Part shown: positions 1 through 7,857 of the stretch, piece after piece
How positions within the stretch are numbered: position 1 is the stretch's first letter
Layout: each line of letters starts with the position of its first letter
Assembly: GCF_026341825.1 (NCBI RefSeq)
Contig: NZ_JAPENY010000001.1
Span: 868,001-932,000, forward strand
DNA from: Streptomyces sp. NBC_00620
GTDB taxonomy: Bacteria; Actinomycetota; Actinomycetes; Streptomycetales; Streptomycetaceae
Direction: 5' to 3'
DNA: 64,000 nucleotides
The notes under the pieces: model-generated
The model's input: the letters and a program-made list of their open reading frames with translations, nothing else
Told to the model about the DNA's origin: nothing
The model's database searches: none
Made by a program: the position numbers and the translations under genes

Positions 1-632
1 CCGAGCAGGACGTTGTCGGGCTTCACGTCGCGATGCAGGATGCCCGCCGCGTGCGCGGCCTCCAGGGCACCGAGAACCTCAAGGCCGACACGCGCCGCCT
101 CGCGGACTCCGAGCGTGCCCTCCTGGAGAGCGTCACCCAGCGAGCGGCCCTGCACCAACTCCATGACGATCCAGGGCTGTCCGTCCACGACCGCGACGTC
201 GTGGACGTTCACGACCGACGGGTGATCGAGGCGAGCCGCGGCGCGTGCCTCGCGGCGCATGCGCTCAAAGGCGTTGGCGCGTTCGCGCTCGGGAAGGTGA
301 TCCGGAACGCGGGGTTCCTTGACGGCGACCTCGCGGTCCACCGTCTCGTCCTTGGCCCGCCAGACCGTGCCCATCCCGCCGTGACCGAGCTTGGAGAGGA
401 GACGGTAGCGGCCTGCGATGAGACGTCCCACGCCCGGGTCCTGCTGCGCGTGACCCGGATCCTGCCGCGTCTGCTGCGCCTGCTGCTCCGGGACGACCTG
501 GGTCGGCGTGGCGTACGGGTTACCGGGGTAGGGCACACCCGCCTGCTGCCCCGGCAAACTCTGGCGCGGCGGTTGCAGACCGAAACTCGTTGGTTCATCG
601 GCCCCGTAAGGGACTCCCCCGTTGTCACTCAT
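1..632 (-). CDS. Ser/Thr protein kinase, partial (3' end outside window)
   Basis: About 210 N-terminal residues are visible. A Pro/Gln-rich leader of about 70 residues is followed by a Hanks-type kinase N-lobe: the GRYRL start, glycine loop GHGGMGTVW, the VAVK lysine and the catalytic HRDVKPDN motif just before the edge. This predicts an active cytoplasmic kinase domain. It is the last gene of a five-kinase leftward series. The ATG at 632 gives MSDNGG; an in-frame ATG at 644 is possible, and neither has a strong Shine-Dalgarno sequence. Whether it carries a membrane segment or sensor domain cannot be seen. Confidence 0.93.
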   Translation of the reverse strand, partial: MSDNGGVPYGADEPTSFGLQPPRQSLPGQQAGVPYPGNPYATPTQVVPEQQAQQTRQDPGHAQQDPGVGRLIAGRYRLLSKLGHGGMGTVWRAKDETVDREVAVKEPRVPDHLPERERANAFERMRREARAAARLDHPSVVNVHDVAVVDGQPWIVMELVQGRSLGDALQEGTLGVREAARVGLEVLGALEAAHAAGILHRDVKPDNVLL

Positions 633-747
633 GGGTCCATCCATATCGCGGCAAGCGCTCCGGCATCCAGCCCCGTCGCTTTCCAGTCACAGACCCGTGA
701 CGCGAACCACCCTTTATCTCCCCTTTATGCGGGTACGGAGGTGCCCG

Positions 748-2406
748 CTACGACGGTACGAAGCTGTCCACCGCCACGTCGAGGTACTCCTTCGCCTCCC
801 TCGCCCTCCCGACCGGCGCCGACACCCACACGTCGTACATCCGCCCGCCCTCCTCCCAGCACAGGTCGTACGTGTGCCGCGCGCCCTCCGCCTCGGTGAA
901 GCCGTTCCAGGTGAACTCCCAGAAAGCGGCGGGCTGTCCGCCGTGCGTGGCCGAGGTGACGGCGGCGTCGCGGTAACCCGGGTTGGTGGAGGGCCCCTTC
1001 GCGTCCCCGCGCCGCATCACCTCGAGCGGGCCGCCCGGTTCGGGATCGGACACCTTGATGCCGAGGCGGAAGGTCTTCCCCGGCGACATGTAGAAGACCC
1101 GCTCCCCTTGCGGTTCCCGGGTGAAGTCGTCGGGCACGGCGAGCGTGAACCCGTTCGGATCCTGCGCGGTGCGGTACCCCGAGGGCACCGTCCGGGCGAC
1201 AGGACTCACGGGCGGGCTCGAGCCCGACGCACTCGCCGACGTTCCCGGCGCCCCGGTCGTCGACGTACCGCTACGGGTCGCGCTGGGCGTACTCGACGTG
1301 CTCACCGCACTCGAAGGAGCCTGCGTACCCCCGCCTCCGCCTCCACCGCCGTCGTTCATCAGCAACGCCGCCGCCGACACCCCCGCCCCCGCCATCGCGG
1401 CGACCAGCGCGGCAGCGACAAGGATGCCCCGCGTGGAGCGCTGCGCCACGGGAAGCGGAGCGGAGGACGACGAGGTTGATGACAAGGACGGCGGGGCAGG
1501 CGCATCCTTCCTCACCGGTACGTCCCGTTGCGTGGGCGTGTACCCGGCCGCAAGCCGCGGCGTACGCCCCGTGTCCCGGAACGCTCGCAGCATCCGCTCC
1601 GCCTCCGCCGCGTCGAGCCGCCGCTCGGGATCGCGCTCCAGCAGCCCCCGTACGACGGGAAGCAGGGCCGCGGCCTGGGCCGGCGGCCGGATCTCGTCCA
1701 TGACGACCGCGTGCAGAATGCCGCCCAACGAGTCGCGGTGGAACGGCGATTCGCCACTCAGGACGGTGCACAGCAGCACGCCCAGCGACCACAGGTCGGA
1801 CTCGGGGCCCGTCCTGGCCCCGGCCATCCGCTCGGGCGCGGTGTACTCGGGCGAACCGACGAACGCCCCGCTCTCGGTGAGTGTCGTGGCGCCCGCGACC
1901 TGGGCGATGCCGAAGTCGGTGAGGACGACCCTGCCTTCCTCGGCCATCAGCACGTTGGCGGGCTTGAGGTCCCGGTGCAGGACACCCGCGTCGTGCGCGC
2001 GGCGCAGCGCGCCGAGGAGGCCGATGCCGATGCGGGCGGCCTCGCGCGCGTCGACCGGACCGCGTGCGGAGATCCGCTCGGCGAGCGAGCCGCCCTCGAT
2101 CAACTCCATGACGATGTACGGGCGTTCGTCGTCCTCGACCACGTCGTGCACGACGATGATGTGCGGGTGCCGCAGCTGAGCGACGGCACGGGCCTCGCGC
2201 AGGGTCCGGTCCCGCTGCTGGCGGGCCTCGTCCGCGGAGAGTGTGGTGTCGAGGGCGATCTCCTTGACCGCGACCTGGCGGCCGAGCAGTTGGTCGGTCG
2301 CACGCCAGACGACGCCCATGCCGCCCCGCCCGATCCTGGCCTCCAGCCGGTAACGGCCGGCGATCACCCGGACGTTGTCCCCCTCGGTCCCCATGCGTCC
2401 CATCAT
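748..2406 (-). CDS. Membrane Ser/Thr protein kinase with extracytoplasmic C-terminal domain
   Basis: A 552-residue protein. The kinase domain (about residues 15-275) keeps the Gly loop GRGGMGVVW, VAVK lysine, HRDLKPAN, DFG and an APE-like TAPER, so it should be active. A Pro/Ser linker leads to one membrane segment (about 325-350) and then a run of nine glycines. The outer part (about 400-552) is the sensor-like domain shared by its neighbours, with a GFTLAVP strand and WEFTW motif. There are no PASTA repeats. ATG starts lie at 2406, 2403 and 2394; a GGGA just upstream slightly favours 2394. The ligand is unknown. Confidence 0.93.
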   Translation of the reverse strand: MMGRMGTEGDNVRVIAGRYRLEARIGRGGMGVVWRATDQLLGRQVAVKEIALDTTLSADEARQQRDRTLREARAVAQLRHPHIIVVHDVVEDDERPYIVMELIEGGSLAERISARGPVDAREAARIGIGLLGALRRAHDAGVLHRDLKPANVLMAEEGRVVLTDFGIAQVAGATTLTESGAFVGSPEYTAPERMAGARTGPESDLWSLGVLLCTVLSGESPFHRDSLGGILHAVVMDEIRPPAQAAALLPVVRGLLERDPERRLDAAEAERMLRAFRDTGRTPRLAAGYTPTQRDVPVRKDAPAPPSLSSTSSSSAPLPVAQRSTRGILVAAALVAAMAGAGVSAAALLMNDGGGGGGGGTQAPSSAVSTSSTPSATRSGTSTTGAPGTSASASGSSPPVSPVARTVPSGYRTAQDPNGFTLAVPDDFTREPQGERVFYMSPGKTFRLGIKVSDPEPGGPLEVMRRGDAKGPSTNPGYRDAAVTSATHGGQPAAFWEFTWNGFTEAEGARHTYDLCWEEGGRMYDVWVSAPVGRAREAKEYLDVAVDSFVPS

Positions 2407-2496
2407 GCCGCAATGGAGCCCGGCCCTCCGGGTCGGCGACCGGCGGTGGCTGTATCCGGCCGTGCCGCTGTGCGGCGCTTCCCTTGCCCGGCGTCG

Positions 2497-4284
2497 CTAT
2501 TCGGCCGCGGGGCGCCAGCCCTTCAGAACCGTGTCGAACTGCTCGCGCGTGGTGGCCCAGTCCGCCGCCGGCGCTGACATGTAGATCACGTACTCGACGC
2601 CGTCCCGGCTGAGATATGTCTGCTCGATGGCGCGGCGCGGCCCGGGGAACGAGGTGTCCTTCGCCAGCGCGGTCCAGGTGAAGTCCCACAGCGCGCCGTC
2701 GCAGTCACGGAAGGTGTTGGCCTCCATGCTCACCCGGTGGTAATCGGCCAGCTTCATCAACTGCTGTTCCAGGTCCACCTGGTGCAGGTACGGGTTGTCG
2801 AAGTCCGGCGAATCGTCCACTGCGATGCGTACGAAGTGCTCGCCGCCGTCGGGTGTGTAGTCGATCTGGGTGCCGTCGAGCTGCCGCTCCCAGCCCTTGG
2901 GCAGGGCGAGGCTGAAACCCTCGGGGTCGTCCACGCGCACCCAGCCCTCGGGCAGGGCACCGGTCGCCGGCCGCCCGCTCTCGCTGGCCTGCGGGCTGGG
3001 GGTGGCGCTCGGCTCCTCCGTACCCGCCGATTCCCCGCTACCGCCGGGTTCCTCGCCGCTGGTGACCCCGCCCGCGCCCGTCCGCCAGTCGTCCGCGTAC
3101 TTCATGACCACGGCACCGCCACCACCGACGAGCGCGGCCGCTACGACGACGAGGGCGATGGTGCGACCCCGACGCCGTTTCCTGGGGCCGGCCGGGACGG
3201 GCGTGGGGTAGGACAGGGCCTGGGGCTGGGTCCCACCCGGGACATGGGGTGCCAAGACATGGGGTGCCGAGACATGAGATGCCGAGTGATCGGGTGCCGG
3301 GACATGTGTGGTCGACCCATGTGCAGGGGTGGTCGACCCATGTGCGGGGGTGGTCGACCCATGTGCGGGTGTCGTCGCCCCATGTCCGGGAGCGATGCCG
3401 CCACCGAAGGAATGATCCACCCCGGTTTCCACATGCTGCGTCGGCACGAACGCCTGCGCCGCGCTCGGCCGCCGTCCCTCCGCCGCCTCGGCGAGCATCT
3501 GCTCGGCCTCCGAGGCAGTGGGCCGTACGGCGGGATCCTTGCGCAGCAGCGCGGTGATCACGGGCCCGAGCGGACCGGCGTACTCGGACGGTTCGGGCTC
3601 CTCCTCGACAACGGCCTGCATGGTGCTCAGCGGCGAGGTGCGCCGGAACGGCGACCTGCCCTCCACCGCCGTGTACAGCGTCGCGCCCAGCGCCCACAGG
3701 TCGGAGGCCGGACCGGGATCGTGGCCGCGCACCCGCTCGGGGGCCAGATAGTCGACCGAGCCGACGATCTCGCCGGTGCGCGTGAGGGTCGTATCGCCCT
3801 CGACCTGTGCGATCCCGAAGTCGGTGAGCAGTACGCGCCGGTCGGCGGACAGGAGTACGTTCCCGGGCTTCACGTCACGGTGCAGCACGCCGGCGGCGTG
3901 CGCGGCCCGCAGCCCGCGCAGCACCCACAGCCCGATCCGCGCCGCCTCGGCCGGTTCGACGCGCCCCCGCTCCTTGACCTCGTCGGCCAGCGAGTTGCCC
4001 TCGACCAGCTCCATCACGATCCACGGCCGGCTGTCGTACTCCAGGACGTCGTGGATGGTGACCACGGCCGAGTGGTTGATCCGGGCGGCTGCTCTCGCCT
4101 CGGCGTGCGTGCGGGCGAGCATCGGGGCCAGGTCGCTCTCGGCGACGTAGAGCGCGGCGGTCAACTCCTTGATAGCGACCGGGCGGTGCAGCACCTCGTC
4201 GTGCGCACGCCACACCCGGCCCATGCCGCCGCTGCCGATGGATTCGGCAAGCCGGTAGCGGCCCGCGAGGAGCAGGCCCTGCAT
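2497..4284 (-). CDS. Membrane Ser/Thr protein kinase with repeat-rich juxtamembrane linker
   Basis: A 595-residue kinase. The N-terminal domain has GSGGMGRVW, the VAIK lysine, HRDVKPGN and DFG, all intact. The linker holds tandem His/Thr/Pro repeats (TTPAHGS), encoded by a 21-bp DNA repeat. A single membrane segment follows a basic RKRRRGR patch, then an acidic Ser/Gly/Glu spacer and the shared outer domain (GFSLALP, WDFTW). The start at 4284 was chosen because the protein then begins MQGLLLAGRYRL, directly before the kinase fold; a GTG at 4293 is possible. It is third in the leftward kinase series. Confidence 0.92.
   Translation of the reverse strand: MQGLLLAGRYRLAESIGSGGMGRVWRAHDEVLHRPVAIKELTAALYVAESDLAPMLARTHAEARAAARINHSAVVTIHDVLEYDSRPWIVMELVEGNSLADEVKERGRVEPAEAARIGLWVLRGLRAAHAAGVLHRDVKPGNVLLSADRRVLLTDFGIAQVEGDTTLTRTGEIVGSVDYLAPERVRGHDPGPASDLWALGATLYTAVEGRSPFRRTSPLSTMQAVVEEEPEPSEYAGPLGPVITALLRKDPAVRPTASEAEQMLAEAAEGRRPSAAQAFVPTQHVETGVDHSFGGGIAPGHGATTPAHGSTTPAHGSTTPAHGSTTHVPAPDHSASHVSAPHVLAPHVPGGTQPQALSYPTPVPAGPRKRRRGRTIALVVVAAALVGGGGAVVMKYADDWRTGAGGVTSGEEPGGSGESAGTEEPSATPSPQASESGRPATGALPEGWVRVDDPEGFSLALPKGWERQLDGTQIDYTPDGGEHFVRIAVDDSPDFDNPYLHQVDLEQQLMKLADYHRVSMEANTFRDCDGALWDFTWTALAKDTSFPGPRRAIEQTYLSRDGVEYVIYMSAPAADWATTREQFDTVLKGWRPAAE
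3308..3391. repeat. 21-bp tandem repeats inside a kinase linker
   Basis: Three nearly perfect 21-bp units begin at 3308, 3329 and 3350, each starting GTGGTCGACCCATGTGC, with a degenerate fourth unit from 3371. They are in frame and encode a repeated heptapeptide on the minus strand. A second, looser repeat based on GACATGGGGTGCC lies at 3241-3306. Confidence 0.9.
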
Positions 4285-4480
4285 CTGATTCACGTTTCCC
4301 CGCAATGCTCTTGACAGGGTCAGACTAAGGAGCGGCCCCCGCACAGGGAACCGCCGTGGCCGTACGGAAACCGCACTGTGACGGTTATCCCTTCCGCGCG
4401 CACAAGGGAACCAAAGGGAGCCAGGGGGTTACGAAGGCCTCGGCCGACGCCCTGAGACGGTGTCACCTCGTGACCTGATG

Positions 4481-7400
4481 TCACCCCGTGACCCGATACG
4501 TCCCCGAAGCCTGCTCGTACAGCCGCGTGACCTCGTCCCGTTCGGCCTCCGGGCCGCGCACCTGCACCACGTGGTAGCGCCCCTCGATGATGATCGCGAG
4601 ATTGCGCACGAAGAGCTCGTGCCCTTCGCCGTCGGTCCAGGTGAACTGCCCCTCGGCCATGGCAAGGCCGCCCACGTCGATCCGCCGCATCCCGCTGGAA
4701 GTGGCCCAGGTCGAGTCGCGGAACGGCTGCAACTCTCCCTCCCGCTCCCGCTGGTACGTCATCGGATCGCTGCCGTACGTGCTCGTGCTGTCCCGCCCGG
4801 GTACGAGGATGAGCTCGAAGTCGCCGTTGGAGTAGACGACTTGGCCGTTCCCGTTCTTCGCCGCACGGTCCCAGCCGTTCGCCACGGCCACCTGGAAGCC
4901 CTCGGCGTCCTCGCGCAGCGTGAAACCCTGGGCGACATCGGGGTCGTTGGACCCTGGACTCGTCGAACTGGACGATGGCGAGGGGCTCTTGTCTTCACCC
5001 GGCGAGGTCTGGTCGGGGCGCGGCTCGCTGCTCGCACTCCCTCCCGCGCCGGTGTCGGGGGCGGGACTGACGTCTCCGGCGGAACCGGTCCGCTCGTCGT
5101 CCGTGCCGCTGTTCGACCCGGACTTGGGCATGAACACCATGGCGTACGCGATCGCCGCGGCCAGCAGGAGCAGGATCAGCAGGACGAGGTTCCGCCCGAG
5201 CCGTCTGGGCTTGGCCTGCTTGTTCTGCTTGGCCCGCTTGTGCCGGGCGTGCGGGCTGGTCGCGGGCAGCCCGGCGCGGCGCCTGCGGACGAGCTCGCCC
5301 CGTCGCCGTACGATCGGCAGTCGGCTGGGGTTGACCGGGGGCGCGGCGACGACATGCGCGCCCGCCTCGGCCTCCGGCGCGGACCGCACCAAGGAGCGCA
5401 GCCAGCCGCGCAGTTCCTCGAAGTCGAGCCGCTCGGTGGGGTCCTGGCGCAGCAGCGACTCCACGACGGGCCTCAGCGGCCCGCACTCCTCCGCGAACGC
5501 GGGCGGCTCCGCGCACACGAGCTGCACCAGCTCCGCGGTGTTCTCCTCCGGATAGGGCGCATGCCCCTGAACGGCCCGGAAGAGCAGCGCACCCAACGCC
5601 CACAGGTCGGTCGCGGGCCCGATCGGCGCCGCCAACTGCCAGTTCTCATGCACCGGCCCGGCCTGCTCGGGCGCCCACCGCTCGGTCACGGGCCCGACCA
5701 CAGCCATCCGCGCCTGCCGGGCCCGCTCCGCAGCGAGCGCGGTGGCGGGACCCCGGCGCGGGGGCCCACTGGCGACGATCTGGTCCCAACGGGCGGTCTG
5801 GCCTTGGGGGGTGGTGGCGGGGGTGCCGGGAGCCGGGGTGGGTGCGGGTGCGGGAGCGGGAGCGAACGGTTGGCCGGGTACGAGGGCGGGAGCGCTGTTG
5901 TCCGAGGACGGGGGCGCGCCGGTTGGAGCGCCGCTTATCGGGAGGGGGCTGGTGGAGGTACCGCTCCCGGAGTACATGCCGGGTGAGTTGTCACTCCCGG
6001 TGTAACTCCCGGTGTCACCCCCCGGGGCCGCCATCCCGCCGCTCGCGGCTCCAGGAAGCGCGGGGCGTCCTTCGACGCCGCCACCGGTTCCGGTTCCCGT
6101 GGCGGTTCCGCTGCCGCCGCCGCTGCCGCCGCGGGGCTGGGCGCCATGCCAGGAGTTGGAGTGCCCGACTCCGTACGGGTCGGCTATCTGCCCGGGGGGC
6201 GCGGTGTTGGGACGGTGTTCCGTGCCGTGGCTGGGGACCTGGTACGAACCCTGAGCTTGGGCCGGGCTGTGGCCGGGCGCTTGGGCCGGAGCCTGTCCAT
6301 GCCCAAGCCCCTGGGCCGGGACTTGCCCGCGGCCAAGACCCTGGGCCTGGGCCTGGGCTTGGCCACCGTGCCCAGGAGCCTGCGGGAACCCGCTGCCCCC
6401 GCTCCCCCCGGATGCCTGCGGGAACCCGCTGTACCCGGCGACCTCGTGCCCGGATGTCTGCGCCGTCTGCGCCGCGCCCTGCGCCTGGCCTTGGGCCTGA
6501 ACCGGAGATTGTGCCTGGAACGGAGACTGTGCCTGAACCGGAGACTGCGCCTGGGCCGCCGACGCATCGGCCTGCGCCGAAGGCCGGGCCGCAGGCAGCG
6601 CCGCCCGACCGCCCCGCTGCTCTTCGTGCACGCGGGCCGCGGCACGCGCTCCGGCACGGTACGCGGCAATGGCCCCGGCGCGCGCCGCACGCATGTCGCT
6701 CCCAGCGCCACCCCCAGGACCCCCGGCGCCACCCGCGCCCGCGGCACCTCCAGCGCCGCCAGTTCCTCCAGCCCCCCGTGCTTCAAGTGCGCGCGGCCCT
6801 ACACCCGCAGCCGCCTCCGCGGGCCCCCCACGCTTGGCCCGAGCCTCGATCGCAGCTCGCCGCGCGGCCTCGGGATCTCCCCCAGTCGCAGCACCGCCTG
6901 CTCCGCCGCCACCCAACGCCCCGGACAGCCCAGACGCCCCACCAGGACCGAACCCATGCGAAGCACCACCACCGGCACCACCTGAAAGCCCAGTCCCCGC
7001 ACCCCCGGGACCACCCGGCCCGCCCGGCCCACCGGCTCCAGCACCCCCACCCCGGACGTCACCCTCGAAGTCCCGCACCGGCACAGGGTCATACCCGCAC
7101 AGCGCCTCCTCCGCGGCCCCGGCCGCAAGGCCGGTCAGCATCACGCGGCCGTCGTCGCAGACGAGCACCGTGCGCACGGTGATGTTCCGGTGCACCCACC
7201 CGTGAGCGTGCAGCACCCGCAGTGCGGCGAGGACATCGGAGGCGATCTCGGCGGCCCGATAGGGACTGAGCGGCCTCTCGGCGAGCAACGCGTCCAGCCG
7301 CCTCGCCGCCACCAACTCGCTGACGATCCACAGCGACCCGCCCTCGGCGAACACGTCGAAGACCTGGTCGAGCCGGGGATGGTCGGGTATCTGGGCGGCA

Positions 7401-7687
7401 GCCTGCGCGGCCTCGATCGCCCGCCGTACGGCAGGTTCGGTGGGCCTGCGCGTGGTCCTCGCGGACGCCCGGCGCACCCCGCCGTCCCGCGCCACGAACC
7501 CCTCGGGCAGCCCGTCCGCGTCGAGCACCTCGGCCTCGACGACCTCCGGCAACGGCACCTGCCGGACCAGGACTTCCTGCCCGCTGTAGGTGTCGTACGC
7601 CCGGGTCTCGGCGAGTTCGTACTCGTCGGAAGGCGGCAGGGGCAAGCGGTAACGGTCGGCGAGAATCCGTCCCGCGTACTCGTCCAC
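4481..7687 (-). CDS. Ser/Thr pseudokinase with about 450-residue low-complexity insertion
   Basis: A 1068-residue membrane protein of kinase fold lacking the catalytic residues: the ATP-binding lysine position reads VLVRQ, HRD reads HRN (about 166-168) and DFG reads TGLAAG (about 184-189). The activation-loop region is replaced by roughly residues 210-660 of Gly/Ala/Pro/Gln-rich sequence. The fold then resumes at DLWALGALL and continues through the C-lobe. A basic stretch, one membrane segment (about 832-852) and the outer domain shared with its neighbours (GFQVAVA, GQFTW) follow. The GTG at 7687 was preferred because GAGGGAGG precedes it by about 4 nt and the protein then starts VDEYAGRIL; an upstream GTG at 7765 is possible. 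It probably acts as a scaffold or regulator of the neighbouring kinases (inference). Confidence 0.9.
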   Translation of the reverse strand: MDEYAGRILADRYRLPLPPSDEYELAETRAYDTYSGQEVLVRQVPLPEVVEAEVLDADGLPEGFVARDGGVRRASARTTRRPTEPAVRRAIEAAQAAAQIPDHPRLDQVFDVFAEGGSLWIVSELVAARRLDALLAERPLSPYRAAEIASDVLAALRVLHAHGWVHRNITVRTVLVCDDGRVMLTGLAAGAAEEALCGYDPVPVRDFEGDVRGGGAGAGGPGGPGGPGGAGTGLSGGAGGGASHGFGPGGASGLSGALGGGGAGGAATGGDPEAARRAAIEARAKRGGPAEAAAGVGPRALEARGAGGTGGAGGAAGAGGAGGPGGGAGSDMRAARAGAIAAYRAGARAAARVHEEQRGGRAALPAARPSAQADASAAQAQSPVQAQSPFQAQSPVQAQGQAQGAAQTAQTSGHEVAGYSGFPQASGGSGGSGFPQAPGHGGQAQAQAQGLGRGQVPAQGLGHGQAPAQAPGHSPAQAQGSYQVPSHGTEHRPNTAPPGQIADPYGVGHSNSWHGAQPRGGSGGGSGTATGTGTGGGVEGRPALPGAASGGMAAPGGDTGSYTGSDNSPGMYSGSGTSTSPLPISGAPTGAPPSSDNSAPALVPGQPFAPAPAPAPTPAPGTPATTPQGQTARWDQIVASGPPRRGPATALAAERARQARMAVVGPVTERWAPEQAGPVHENWQLAAPIGPATDLWALGALLFRAVQGHAPYPEENTAELVQLVCAEPPAFAEECGPLRPVVESLLRQDPTERLDFEELRGWLRSLVRSAPEAEAGAHVVAAPPVNPSRLPIVRRRGELVRRRRAGLPATSPHARHKRAKQNKQAKPRRLGRNLVLLILLLLAAAIAYAMVFMPKSGSNSGTDDERTGSAGDVSPAPDTGAGGSASSEPRPDQTSPGEDKSPSPSSSSTSPGSNDPDVAQGFTLREDAEGFQVAVANGWDRAAKNGNGQVVYSNGDFELILVPGRDSTSTYGSDPMTYQREREGELQPFRDSTWATSSGMRRIDVGGLAMAEGQFTWTDGEGHELFVRNLAIIIEGRYHVVQVRGPEAERDEVTRLYEQASGTYRVTG

Positions 7688-7857
7688 AATGCCTCCCTCG
7701 GCCGCCCGGTTGGTCAATTCCGTTCGCCTTGCGTCCCGTTGTGGTTCCGTACGGTCCGCAACCACTCACGATACGTGCCGGAGGCAACCCGCAAAGTAGG
7801 GATGCGATATCTCAGGGTGCTCATGCATGGCGGAACGTCACATCGGCGAGCGGTACG

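Noticed and set aside
748..2406. Plus-strand open frames opposite the kinase genes
   Set aside because: Antisense shadows of codon bias; the minus-strand frames contain every kinase motif.
4306..4330. TTGACA on the plus strand as a promoter
   Set aside because: No -10 box at 16-19 bp and no rightward gene follows.
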